Below are positions 1 to 7,259 of a stretch of 23,792 bases of DNA, piece after piece (within the stretch, counting starts at the first letter, position 1; the number at the start of each line of letters is the position of its first letter). The translations under genes and the position numbers were made by a program. Source of the DNA: Phoronis australis. Its lineage: Eukaryota; Phoronida; Phoronidae. The notes under the pieces are model-generated. The model was not told where the DNA came from and did no database searches. It saw nothing but the letters and a program-made list of their open reading frames with translations. The DNA is taken from the NCBI GenBank assembly GCA_002633005.1, contig NMRA01000928.1:44504-68295 (forward strand), read 5' to 3'.

Positions 1-175
1 CCCCCTCATTTTTTTCCAAGTAGGTTTACTTGGGGTTTACACACGCTGGTGGTGTCGTTTTTGTTTTGGTGACGACGTTTTTGTTTTTTTTTAATTTTGG
101 GTCCTGGCCCAAGGGGGGGTTTAAACCCCTGAACCCCCCCGTAGATCCGCCTCTGGGATAGTAGTAGAGTAGATG
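1..175. repeat. interspersed repeat fragment with G-tract
   Basis: This stretch holds T-rich runs, a seven-to-eight base G run, a palindromic stretch around TTTAAACCCC, and an end reading CCGTAGATCCGCCTCTGG. It has the look of a terminal piece of an interspersed element rather than of a gene. The open frames through it on the minus strand are proline/glycine-rich and come from the G/C runs. Only one copy is in the window, so family membership is an inference. Confidence 0.35.
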
Positions 176-366
176 AGGGCGCCCTCGGACAGATTCGAAA
201 GATCGATCGATCTCGCTTCTGTCCTTGTTGTGGTTGGTGTGGACGTGGATCGAGCGGCAGAACCTGATGGGAAGGTGGTGGTGTACTTCTTCTTGTAGAG
301 ATGACACGCTGACTGGATGGCAACAGCATCATTGACTTCCAGGGTATGAAGCTGGCTTGATGGCAA
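170..366 (-). other. GC-rich open segment, possible exon relic
   Basis: Read on the minus strand, about 65 codons are open with many C- or G-ending codons (CTC TAC AAG AAG AAG TAC ACC ACC ACC TTC, reading LYKKKYTTTF). This looks more like selected coding sequence than the AT-rich surroundings do. It runs directly into the G-tract repeat at its 3' side and the decayed tandem array at its 5' side. A candidate acceptor (GTTGCCATCCAG) precedes it. I recognise no domain, all three minus frames are open for long stretches, and I could not join it securely to the minus-strand gene upstream. Confidence 0.2.
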
Positions 367-700
367 CAGTTTACATGTTCTTCCAGATTGTCTTAGTGCT
401 GCCCCGACGGGGAAGTATGACTCACATGAAGTCGGCTTAATGACAACAGCTGTAATGCTAGTCCTTGCTTGTCTTTATACCGCCCCGTCGGGACAGCTAC
501 CAGTAGAGCAGGGCCCGAACCCTTGGTGCTCCTGGTACATGCTTGCCACTGGAATTCGGTTGTCTTTACACTTCCCCGTTGGGACAGTTACCAGTTGAGC
601 AGGGCCAGAACCCTTAGGTGCTCCTGGAATAGGCTTGTCACGGAAATGCGGCTTAGTGTGGCTTCGCGGAGTGACTGCAGCCTGTCGGAGACAGTCTGCA
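290..700. repeat. degenerate tandem array, about 90-bp units
   Basis: Two clear monomers begin at 471 and 562 (period 91 bp), both opening GTCTTTAYAC and sharing CCCCGTYGGGACAG, a TACCAGT-GAGCAGGGCC block and GGTGCTCCTGG. A shorter related unit starts near 391, and half-units with GATGGCAACAG lie near 318, 358 and 438. The patch is GC-richer than its flanks. Open frames cross it on both strands, but monomer-to-monomer indels shift the frame, so I treat it as a decayed satellite or repetitive coding relic rather than a gene. Confidence 0.6.
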
Positions 701-750
701 TTCCGGCGAGCTCGTGAAGTGTGTGGGTTTGGGAATATCTAAAGGGTTTT

Positions 751-766
751 AAATAAATAAATAAAT
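751..766. repeat. (AAAT)n microsatellite
   Basis: Four tandem copies of AAAT stand at the edge of the 3' flank of the decayed tandem array. This is a simple sequence repeat with no sign of a gene. Confidence 0.85.
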
Positions 767-774
767 ACACTGAA

Positions 775-1848
775 AAGGACTATGTTTCTGGTTTTTGTTT
801 ATTATGAATTTCTTTGTTATGCAAATTTCTTTTTTCAGAATTATTTCAAAATCTTTTGGAGCAAAAGAAACATTTTCACTAAGCCATAGTAATTCTTGAA
901 GTGTTTTATCATTTTCAAGGTACTAAGTTGCTCCCTTTTTAAAACACCACTTTTTCAGCTTAGCTTCAGGGGCAAAAATGTCCTGTCACAAGTTGAAAAA
1001 AAAACTAATTCGATGGCGAATTTTTGTTTTCTTGCTTGTGCAAAATAGAATAGTTTGTAGTTTGGTGTCAATCCTATCTTCTTAACCTACTTGTAAAAGA
1101 CTTTCTTGTTTTAGGAACACAGCAAGCTATGGTTTCCTACATATTATAATGTAATTGTTTACAATATGAAGACATTGACCAACAAACATGATTTTGGTAT
1201 CGTTCAACGTTATTTTTCCAAAAATGTATGAATGTTTCCCCTACCGCGTGTGCTCTGTAAATTATCCTGGAATTTCGGTTCGCACTATTTCCCGGTTGAC
1301 ACCACCATGTTAGCTAAACTCAAGATTACAGCGTCACCTGTTGTTAATGAATGAAACAGCATCATCGATTCTGAATGGTGTTTGCCTGCGCCGAAATTTC
1401 CACAAATTTTTTATGATTGTGACCATTTGACCATTTTACACGAAATTGTCGTGCCATGTCAAATAAGGAAATGTGTAAGAGAAAAAACGACTAAATGAGT
1501 AATTGACAGAAGGTTTTTTTGAAATTTGAAACTAAAAGAAAAATGATTAATATGTACTTTGACATGAACAGAAAATAAAATTCTTTACGAACAAACCGTT
1601 AAATTTCAAGGTGAACAGTTCGAACTCTGTTTCAGTTGTCGAGAACGACTTTGAATAATGTTATTTAATCTGCTTTTGTGTTCTATGCCAATTTATGGAA
1701 CAAAAATATGCTATAGTATTTATTGACAGGAATACTAACCAGTTGACATTCAGACCAGAAAATTATATGCCTGCTGGGGACTCTGGGGAAATTTCAACAT
1801 ACGTGATCAATAGGTGTTGTTCTTTAATTATGAAGTAAGCCAACATAC
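775..1848. other. AT-rich non-coding stretch
   Basis: No supported exon, RNA gene or recognisable element was seen on either strand. If the minus-strand gene continues, this is its second coding intron; no convincing third exon in phase 1 was found here. Confidence 0.5.
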
Positions 1849-1926
1849 CGTCCCATACATGTATTATTCTGTGCGCCATTCCAATAATAGCTTGATTGTG
1901 CCGGAGAGAATCAGTATAGGACTTCA
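1849..1926 (-). CDS. internal coding exon of unrecognised gene (coding exon 2)
   Basis: This is a 78-nt exon read on the minus strand. It is preceded by a good acceptor (pyrimidine-rich ATTTATTGTCCTCCCAG) and followed by a GTATGT donor. It begins in phase 1: two bases complete the codon split by the upstream exon to give valine, and it then encodes 25 residues that include YTDSLRHNQAIIGMAHRIIH and end VWD, leaving one base over. Splice signals, phase match with 3939-4029 and an uninterrupted frame are what support it. The peptide is helix-compatible and not low in complexity. I recognise no domain family and assign no function. The rest of the gene lies at lower coordinates, probably beyond the window. 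Confidence 0.55.
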
Positions 1927-3938
1927 CTGGGAGGACAATAAATGGTTGCATTAAACATTTATACTTTTTTGGGGCAGTGAAAAAATCACAAACAATACAT
2001 TCAAAAGCTTTTGTAATGCAGTGGGGGTACGGTACCTGGACAAGGTAAGTCTGAACCATTGTGCGTGTTGGATCAGATCACAGGAATCGGATATCCACTG
2101 GGCCTCGCACACTTCAGGTAATTGAATAATATATAATGCGAGTTAACGCAAACGAATAGGGTGACCCGACAAAAAAAATGTTAGTAGTTTGCAGGTAATT
2201 AAAAGAATTCCTTTCCAAAGACCCAGTGTGAGATTTCTATGGCATGCATGTGGTACTGACAATAGGCCTGTAAATACAGCTGTAGGTTGTGTCCTTAGTG
2301 TGGCCATAGAACTCTGGAAATCCAACTTAGATCTCGCGGCCGCTGAGTTTGCGCACCGTATGCGTGAGAGTCGTTTGCATTCGTTTGTTCCAGTGTGTGC
2401 TTGCTATGGAATTTACTGTCATTAAAACGTTTCGTAACTCCAACGTTTTTCGACCGAATTGCATATCATTAGAAAGTCCATTGTCAGTTCTTGGTGAAGC
2501 ACAAGATAAACGATTAAATTCAAGGGTAATTATCATTTCACATACCTAAATGAATTAAAGTATTTTTTAATTTAAAACCCAAGAATGTAGCCAAAATGCG
2601 TGTAATAGTAACATAAACAGGAGATGAATCAGAGAGGTTACGTAAATGAATAGTTAAGCCATTAGGGATATAATTTCAATGATTCAAAGTATTTCTACCC
2701 TAGAAAAGACAATTAAAGTTAGAACATGGATCCCTTGCTGGGGATAACTAAGTCCGGCATTCATCCAAAACTACATTTTGTGCTGTTTAATACAATTACA
2801 TTCTTCCGTAAAAATTCATAATTCAATGGCATTTACGAAAACTGTGATAAACTACTCCAAGTACATATACGAAAGTTAGAAATATAGGTTTTCTGATACA
2901 TGAAAAATGGGCAAACATCTGTCCCTTAGCTTTGGCATGTACTGCGGAAAGCTCGTGCCATTGATTACTGTAGAAATTTCTATAAAAGTGGAGATATAAA
3001 CACTTCTTCTTCAGAAAGTAAAAGTTAGTGATTCTAATAAACTGTACATGTAGTATTGTCACCGTAAACCAGTGATTGGAACATATTTTCACAATTGTTT
3101 TGCTACTAAAGGAAGTGGACTCTGGAAACTAACAATAATCACCAAAAGAAACGATGTTATTTTGAACAGGACCACATGTTGCATAGTTGTCATGGACAAC
3201 ATTCAAGAAAACAGAAAAAAACAAGATTGAAAAGCGGGATCTCAAGATAAAAAGCGGGGCATTTGGGTCCAAGCCAAAACGTAAGTGCGATGATCATAGA
3301 CGTACCAACACCGTTTTTGTCGAACAGGACATGTAACATCCAAAAATGCCCTACATCGATTTTTTTATAGTTGCGTGGCTCCGCAAAAACCCATGAAACG
3401 TCCCCGTTTCTTCTTATTAGTCGAGCAGGAAAATGTGGCTATGTCGTGCGGGAAATTACGAAAGTGTATGATAATATGTCAAATTGGTCATGCGTCAAGA
3501 AGCGGGACATTTATATCTTGTGGCGGGATGGTGAAGAACAAATAGCTCACTTGCGAGTTTCTCGTTAGTCACTGTGACGTCACCGGAAAGGGGGCAAAAC
3601 CCGCCATATTGCTCTTGTTTTGCCCCGAGTCTTTGCTACAAACGCTAAAACTTACTGGAGTTCTTATGGTGAATTTTACGCTTAAAACGTTAAAATAACT
3701 TAAGATATGGTAGATGGGTCGTGGAATAACTGTGAATGGACGAAGAAAATGTGAACTTGTTATGTTGTGCGAAGCTGTGAACGGACTGAAATTGGAACTT
3801 AACCCGCTCTAGGCCTGAATGGCGCAGGCATACAGGGGCGATAGTGTATCCCCGTAAAAAGATATTCACTTCAAAATACAGGAAATAAAATAAAATGAAA
3901 CATGCATATCTGCACAGGAAGTCATAATTAACACATAC
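1927..3938 (-). other. intron 2 of minus-strand gene (about 2 kb)
   Basis: On the minus strand this interval starts with GTATGT at 3938 and ends with an acceptor AG at 1927-1928, so it is the inferred intron between the two coding exons. It is AT-rich with scattered short open frames. Plus-strand donor-like sites (AAGGTAAGT at 2043, TTCAGGTAATT at 2115) lack convincing paired exons. A CRE/ETS/YY1-like motif cluster is listed separately. Confidence 0.45.
3575..3612. promoter_or_regulatory. CRE-ETS-YY1-like motif cluster
   Basis: A full palindromic cAMP-response element TGACGTCA (3575-3582) directly abuts an ETS-type CCGGAA core, and 20 bp further on CCCGCCATATTG resembles an inverted YY1 site. 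The combination is typical of housekeeping promoters in animals. It sits inside the inferred intron of the minus-strand gene, so it could be an alternative or plus-strand promoter, or an intronic enhancer. No transcript start is visible. Confidence 0.35.
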
Positions 3939-4055
3939 CCTGACTCTGGACACAATTTAGTCTACAAATAACTTGAGCATATTCATGAAAACCTCGCGGT
4001 TCTCTCGAGTTTCTCTCACTAGCCGCCATTTTGAGGAGGTTACGTGAAATCACGC
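3939..4055 (-). CDS. start-codon exon of unrecognised gene (coding exon 1)
   Basis: Read on the minus strand, a strong acceptor (TTTTTGTTCGTCAACAG) opens this exon at 4055. After 26 nt of 5' UTR the first ATG (4029-4027) lies in CCTCAAAATGGCGGC, a good Kozak context that is also a YY1-type site often seen at animal translation starts. Thirty codons follow, beginning MAASERNSREPRGFHEYAQV, and the exon ends with one extra base before a GTATGT donor at 3938. That phase 1 matches exon 1926-1849 exactly. The N-terminus is polar and basic, with no signal peptide. The product is not recognised. The start is chosen because it is the first ATG after the acceptor and keeps the frame open through the downstream exon. 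Confidence 0.55.
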
Positions 4056-4203
4056 CTGTTGACGAACAAAAAGTGCAAGGGACACAAATCTTACAATTTT
4101 CACTTGATATTTTCTCATGCTATTTTGCAAGTGTCACGCGCCAGGTCACGCGCCAGATCTCGCGCTTCGCTCAGTCTCGCGCTAGCCTTTGCCTCATACT
4201 CAC

Positions 4204-4260
4204 CTGACTCAGTTGAAATACTTAATTGTGGTTATCGCGCGCGCGGACAAAGTTAACAGT
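4204..4260 (-). other. non-coding first exon and CpG-rich promoter region
   Basis: On the minus strand CAG followed by GTGAGT (donor at 4203-4202) is a perfect consensus donor. It pairs with the strong acceptor at 4057-4056 to give a 148-nt intron upstream of the start-codon exon. The exon and the intron carry many CpG dinucleotides, including GCGCGCGCG near 4237-4245 and repeated CACGCGCCAG at 4135-4155, unlike the AT-rich surroundings. I infer a CpG-type promoter; the transcription start cannot be placed and the right boundary is approximate. Confidence 0.45.
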
Positions 4261-4390
4261 AACCACAAAGTGGAGTTGGAATTCTTCGCCAAAGTCACCT
4301 GAATTCCCATATATATGCTTCATCGAAGATATGTTTAGAAGCAGAAAGAGTCACTGAAGAAAGTAAGAGCCTTTTAGGTGCTAATTTCAG

Positions 4391-5056
4391 GTGTAGAATT
4401 TATTTTTGACGAGGTGAAAACTTTATCAGTGAGCGAATTTCGCCTACCGCCGTTTAAAATACACGGGACGAAATTAGTACAGAACGCGATAGAACGTATT
4501 GTAGTGCGAATCTGAAGTTCATTTGCCATAACANGGGAGAATGTCTTGTTGAAAATTCCTGGCATGTAGTTCAGATACTAGAAAGTGGTTATCATGCGCG
4601 CACCCAGCCTTTAATATGGGGGGGGGGCTCGAATCTCTGACAAAGTGGACCTTTTGCTAACAAAAAAGCGGGAGGACTAAAAAAGAAAAAAACGGGTTCC
4701 AATTTCAGGTCTGTGAACTGTACGTCTGCGCCATTTTAGTGGACTTTTGTCTTGTTTTCTCGGACTTTTTGTTTCTCTGGGGCGGACCTTTTTTACCAAC
4801 TTCGCTTAATGGGGGAGGGGGATCGTTCGAGCCCGAGCCCCCTTGGGTGCGCGCATGGTTATACGAGTGGAGCTGAACAGATATCAGAGGCCATACAAGT
4901 CCCGGCATCCACCCGAGGCCACAGGTATGTGCTTATTAATAATTACTTGTGTAATTGTCTGACTAAATTTTCAGAGAAATCTCTTATTGTATGGAGCCTC
5001 AAGACTCTTGCTTGATGAACAACAACAACGTAATGAAAACAAAGAAATGGAATTAG
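4391..5056 (+). pseudogene. broken coding segment split by a MITE; function unknown
   Basis: After an acceptor-like GTGCTAATTTCAG (ending 4390), 40 codons are open (4393-4512, including DEVKTLSVSEFRLPPFKIHG) and stop at TGA 4513. The frame one base over is open from 4458 to 4592 and reads ENSWHVVQILESGY up to a 265-bp MITE. Removing the MITE and one 5-bp repeat continues that frame as TSGAEQISEAIQVPASTRGH to a CACAG/GTATGT donor at 4925. Unspliced, the frame stays open to 5015; if spliced to the acceptor at 4974 it reads EISYCMEPQDSCLM to a stop at 5054, but that 50-nt intron is short for an animal. The helix followed by an SGxxSGAEQI-like segment is faintly reminiscent of the Mab-21/cGAS-like nucleotidyltransferase fold; this is a guess because the canonical GSxxEG is absent. 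The frame break lies 19 bases from an ambiguous base at 4534, so it may be a sequencing error. Confidence 0.35.
4588..4862. mobile_element. MITE copy 1 with 5-bp target duplication
   Basis: The element is 265 bp (4593-4857), starts CATGCGCGCACCCA and ends with the exact inverse TGGGTGCGCGCATG. It is flanked by a direct GTTAT at 4588-4592 and 4858-4862. It has no coding capacity. G-runs and a TCGAA/TTCGA subterminal pair near both ends extend the inverted symmetry. It is related along its whole length to 22941-23200 (shared GCGGACCTTTTTT, GGCTCGAA and CACCCAGCCT blocks). It is a non-autonomous DNA transposon; a 5-bp duplication is compatible with several superfamilies and I do not assign one. 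Confidence 0.88.
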
Positions 5057-5372
5057 GCTTGACTTAATGACTACAACTCTCTATCAAAACTCGAGCAGGC
5101 AGCCAGAAATTCTCAGTGCAAACTCTCGCGGCTCGCAAGCTCCAATAATATAATACGTAGGTCACGTGTGGGAGTCAGGCTCTGAGCCAAGTTTTGTAGG
5201 GCATCTACAAAATGCTTTTTGTGAGTACTTTAGGGGGCAATTTTATTTTGGCGTTTTTTTAAAAAACGTTCCCGCATAAAAAGTTGGACATTTTTGACGT
5301 AGAAAATAAATCTGAAACTAAATACGGCGATCCAGATCCTCCCAAGGATACTATTGTTTCACGAAATGAAAA
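5057..5372. other. non-coding spacer
   Basis: No gene is supported. A short perfect inverted repeat (TTTTGTAG GGCAT CTACAAAA, near 5193-5213) is the only visible structure. Confidence 0.4.
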
Positions 5373-5620
5373 AATATAAATAGGTAAATAAAACGACAAG
5401 AATGGATCAACTGAAATTTTCGGATACTATCACGTCCTTTGTCAACAGAAACAGAAATAAAGTAAAATCAAACACTATATGACATTACGCCATATCTTAA
5501 ATGTCAATTGTCATATAGTGTTTAATTTTACTTTATTTCTGTTTCTGTTGACAAAGGACGTTGTTATATCCGAAAATTTCAGTTGATCCATTCTTGTTGT
5601 TTTATTTACCTATTTATATT
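5373..5620. repeat. long hairpin: 112-bp inverted arms, 24-nt loop
   Basis: The left arm 5373-5484 and the right arm 5509-5620 are reverse complements with about six mismatches, four of them clustered near 5426-5435. The spacer is 24 nt (5485-5508). The outermost bases read TATAAATAGG and CCTATTTATA, so a TA target duplication of the mariner type is possible but cannot be separated from the palindrome. There is no coding capacity. It is most likely a fold-back MITE; if transcribed it would form a long, nearly perfect double-stranded RNA. Confidence 0.92.
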
Positions 5621-5741
5621 CGACATTTTTGAGAAATTTGTGTTTGAAGTTATGTAATAGTTACCAAAGACCTTAGTAAAAATAACACTCTCCCTCCCTT
5701 TTTAAAGCAAGTAATCAGGTCTCATCGATATAATTGTATTC

Positions 5742-5780
5742 AAGAACTAGAACGCAATTGCGTATGCGCACTTACAACTC
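5742..5780 (+). repeat. 39-bp direct repeat, copy 1
   Basis: This is identical over 39 bp to 6747-6785. It contains the 10-bp palindrome CGCAATTGCG followed by TATGCGCA. It marks the left side of the composite repeat block. Confidence 0.9.
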
Positions 5781-6043
5781 TGCGCATGGTGTATGTATGC
5801 GCATAGTGAAGTATAGGGGCGTTACATTGCATAGAAGTTGCATCCTTTGTGTGAAAGAGAGAGATGTCCCTGGTAACTATGAAAGAGCAAGAGTGAAAAG
5901 TAAGAATATCAACGGAAAACTGCACCTAATGACCACACAGTTGCACCTAATGTCCCCAATATTTATGACTGAATTTTGTTTACGAATGAAAACTATACAC
6001 GTAATTATGCGAGGTTTAGCTCAAAAATCACTTTTGCACTTAA

Positions 6044-6056
6044 TGACCTTTGACCC
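6044..6056 (-). promoter_or_regulatory. DR1 nuclear-receptor-type motif in module X1
   Basis: TGACCTTTGACCC is the reverse complement of GGGTCAAAGGTCA, the textbook direct repeat with one-base spacing bound by HNF4, RXR heterodimers and COUP-TF. The match is seen; occupancy is not known. Confidence 0.4.
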
Positions 6057-6447
6057 GGAAACTCGGTACCCTTGATCCGATTTCAATGCCACGTAAATTT
6101 CGGATGCAGATCTGTAGTGCCTGCTTGTAACCAAAATTCGGATAGTCTATCCATAAACCTTGACCTATTTCGGGTCAATCCGGTGCATTTTGAGTCACAT
6201 CCATGTGATCAATATAATTTAATCGGCAATCGGTTTAACCACCATGAATATAAATGCTTTCCCTAATGCATCATTTACATGTAAGTACAAGCTAATTGAA
6301 TATGTCTTAAATTTAACAGAAAACTGTACTTAATGACCCCAAATTTGCACCTAGTAAACCCAAAGTTTGTAACTGAACTTCCTTTATGAATGGTAACCAT
6401 ATGCATGATTATGAAAGATCTAGCTCAAAAATCACTTTTGCACTTAA

Positions 6448-6460
6448 TGACCTTTGACCC
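6448..6460 (-). promoter_or_regulatory. DR1 motif in module X2
   Basis: This is the same perfect DR1 sequence as in the first module copy, at the same place relative to the shared TCAAAAATCAC anchor. Confidence 0.4.
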
Positions 6461-6746
6461 GGAAACTGGGTCCCTTGATCCGATTGGAAATCCAAGTAAA
6501 TTTCGGATGCAGATCTCTAATGCCTATTTAACAAAATTCGAAGAGTCTATCTCAAAAACTGTAGAAGAAGAAGCATTTTGACAAAATGCACTCCTTGACC
6601 CGTTTCAGATCATCCTAGAGCATTTGGGTCAAAAATATAATCAATATAAATCCCTTAACTATCATATCAATCACAGTGAATATTATTGTTCTAAATGAAT
6701 GAATGTAATAGTAATAACAATATGAAAAGGAAGGAAGAAGAAGAAT

Positions 6747-6785
6747 AAGAACTAGAACGCAATTGCGTATGCGCACTTACAACTC
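6747..6785 (+). repeat. 39-bp direct repeat, copy 2
   Basis: This is an exact copy of 5742-5780, preceded by a GA-rich tract (6721-6746). It interrupts the regular order of the X/Y modules. Confidence 0.9.
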
Positions 6786-7179
6786 CAAAAATTCCATGTA
6801 AGTTGTGAGTGCTCTTATATGGCACCAAGCTGTTCACGAAATTTAAAAGGCAATCTCAAAAATCGCAGAAGGAGAAGCACTTCAAAGAATTATACTGGTT
6901 GACCCTCTTGCGGACCCATAGTGCATTTTGGGTCATACACGTAATGTCAGTAGAATTTGATCGGCAATTGGTTGAACCACCATGAATTTGAACGCTGTTC
7001 CTAATGCATCATTTAAGTACAAGCTGATTAAAATAGTCTTAAGTTTTACTCAAAACTGCACTTAATGACTATACAGTTGCACCTAGTGACCCCAAAGTTT
7101 GTGACTAAACTTCCTTTATGAATGGCAATCATATGCATGATTATGAAACCTCAAGCTCAAAAATCACTTTTGCACCTAA

Positions 7180-7192
7180 TGACCTTTAACCC
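7180..7192 (-). promoter_or_regulatory. DR1-like motif in module X3, one mismatch
   Basis: The third copy reads TGACCTTTAACCC, with one half-site weakened by a single G-to-A change. Confidence 0.3.
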
Positions 7193-7259
7193 GGAAACTC
7201 GGTTCCTTTGATCCGCTTGGAATTCCAAGTAAATTTGGGATGCAATGGTCTCTTTACTG

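Larger units (their letters stand above)
5922..7250. repeat. composite tandem repeat block (X and Y modules)
   Basis: Three copies of module X (about 5922-6110, 6321-6510, 7043-7250) share TCAAAAATCACTTTTGCAC (starting 6021, 6425, 7157) followed by TTAATGACC and a CCCGGAAACT block. Module Y (about 6150-6310 and 6890-7035) shares CGGCAAT-GGTT-AACCACCATGAAT and CCTAATGCATCATTTA. The order is X-Y-X-(Y-like remnant)-39-bp repeat-Y-X, so X repeats at 404 bp and the Y-X pair at about 735 bp. Short open frames through it are by-products of the repeats. It is a locally expanded satellite or a decayed transposon of unknown class. Confidence 0.85.

Noticed and set aside
1612-1640. GTTCGAACTC as a polymerase III B box
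   Set aside because: There is no A box at a suitable distance, and the stem is not a proper T-arm.
1763-2059. 98-codon minus-strand open frame taken as one gene
   Set aside because: Only 1849-1926 is bounded by good splice sites and matches the phase of the upstream exon; the remainder is better explained as intron.
4044-4256. 70-codon plus-strand frame rich in Ser/Arg/Ala
   Set aside because: It comes from the repeated CACGCGCCAG and CTCGCGC sequence of the CpG patch and overlaps the minus-strand intron.
4374-4565. 63-codon minus-strand frame opposite the broken plus-strand exon
   Set aside because: The plus-strand reading continues across the MITE to a strong donor, while the minus frame has no supporting signals.
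5734-6075. 113-codon plus-strand frame
   Set aside because: It runs through the 39-bp repeat and module X, and the equivalent frame in other module copies is interrupted.
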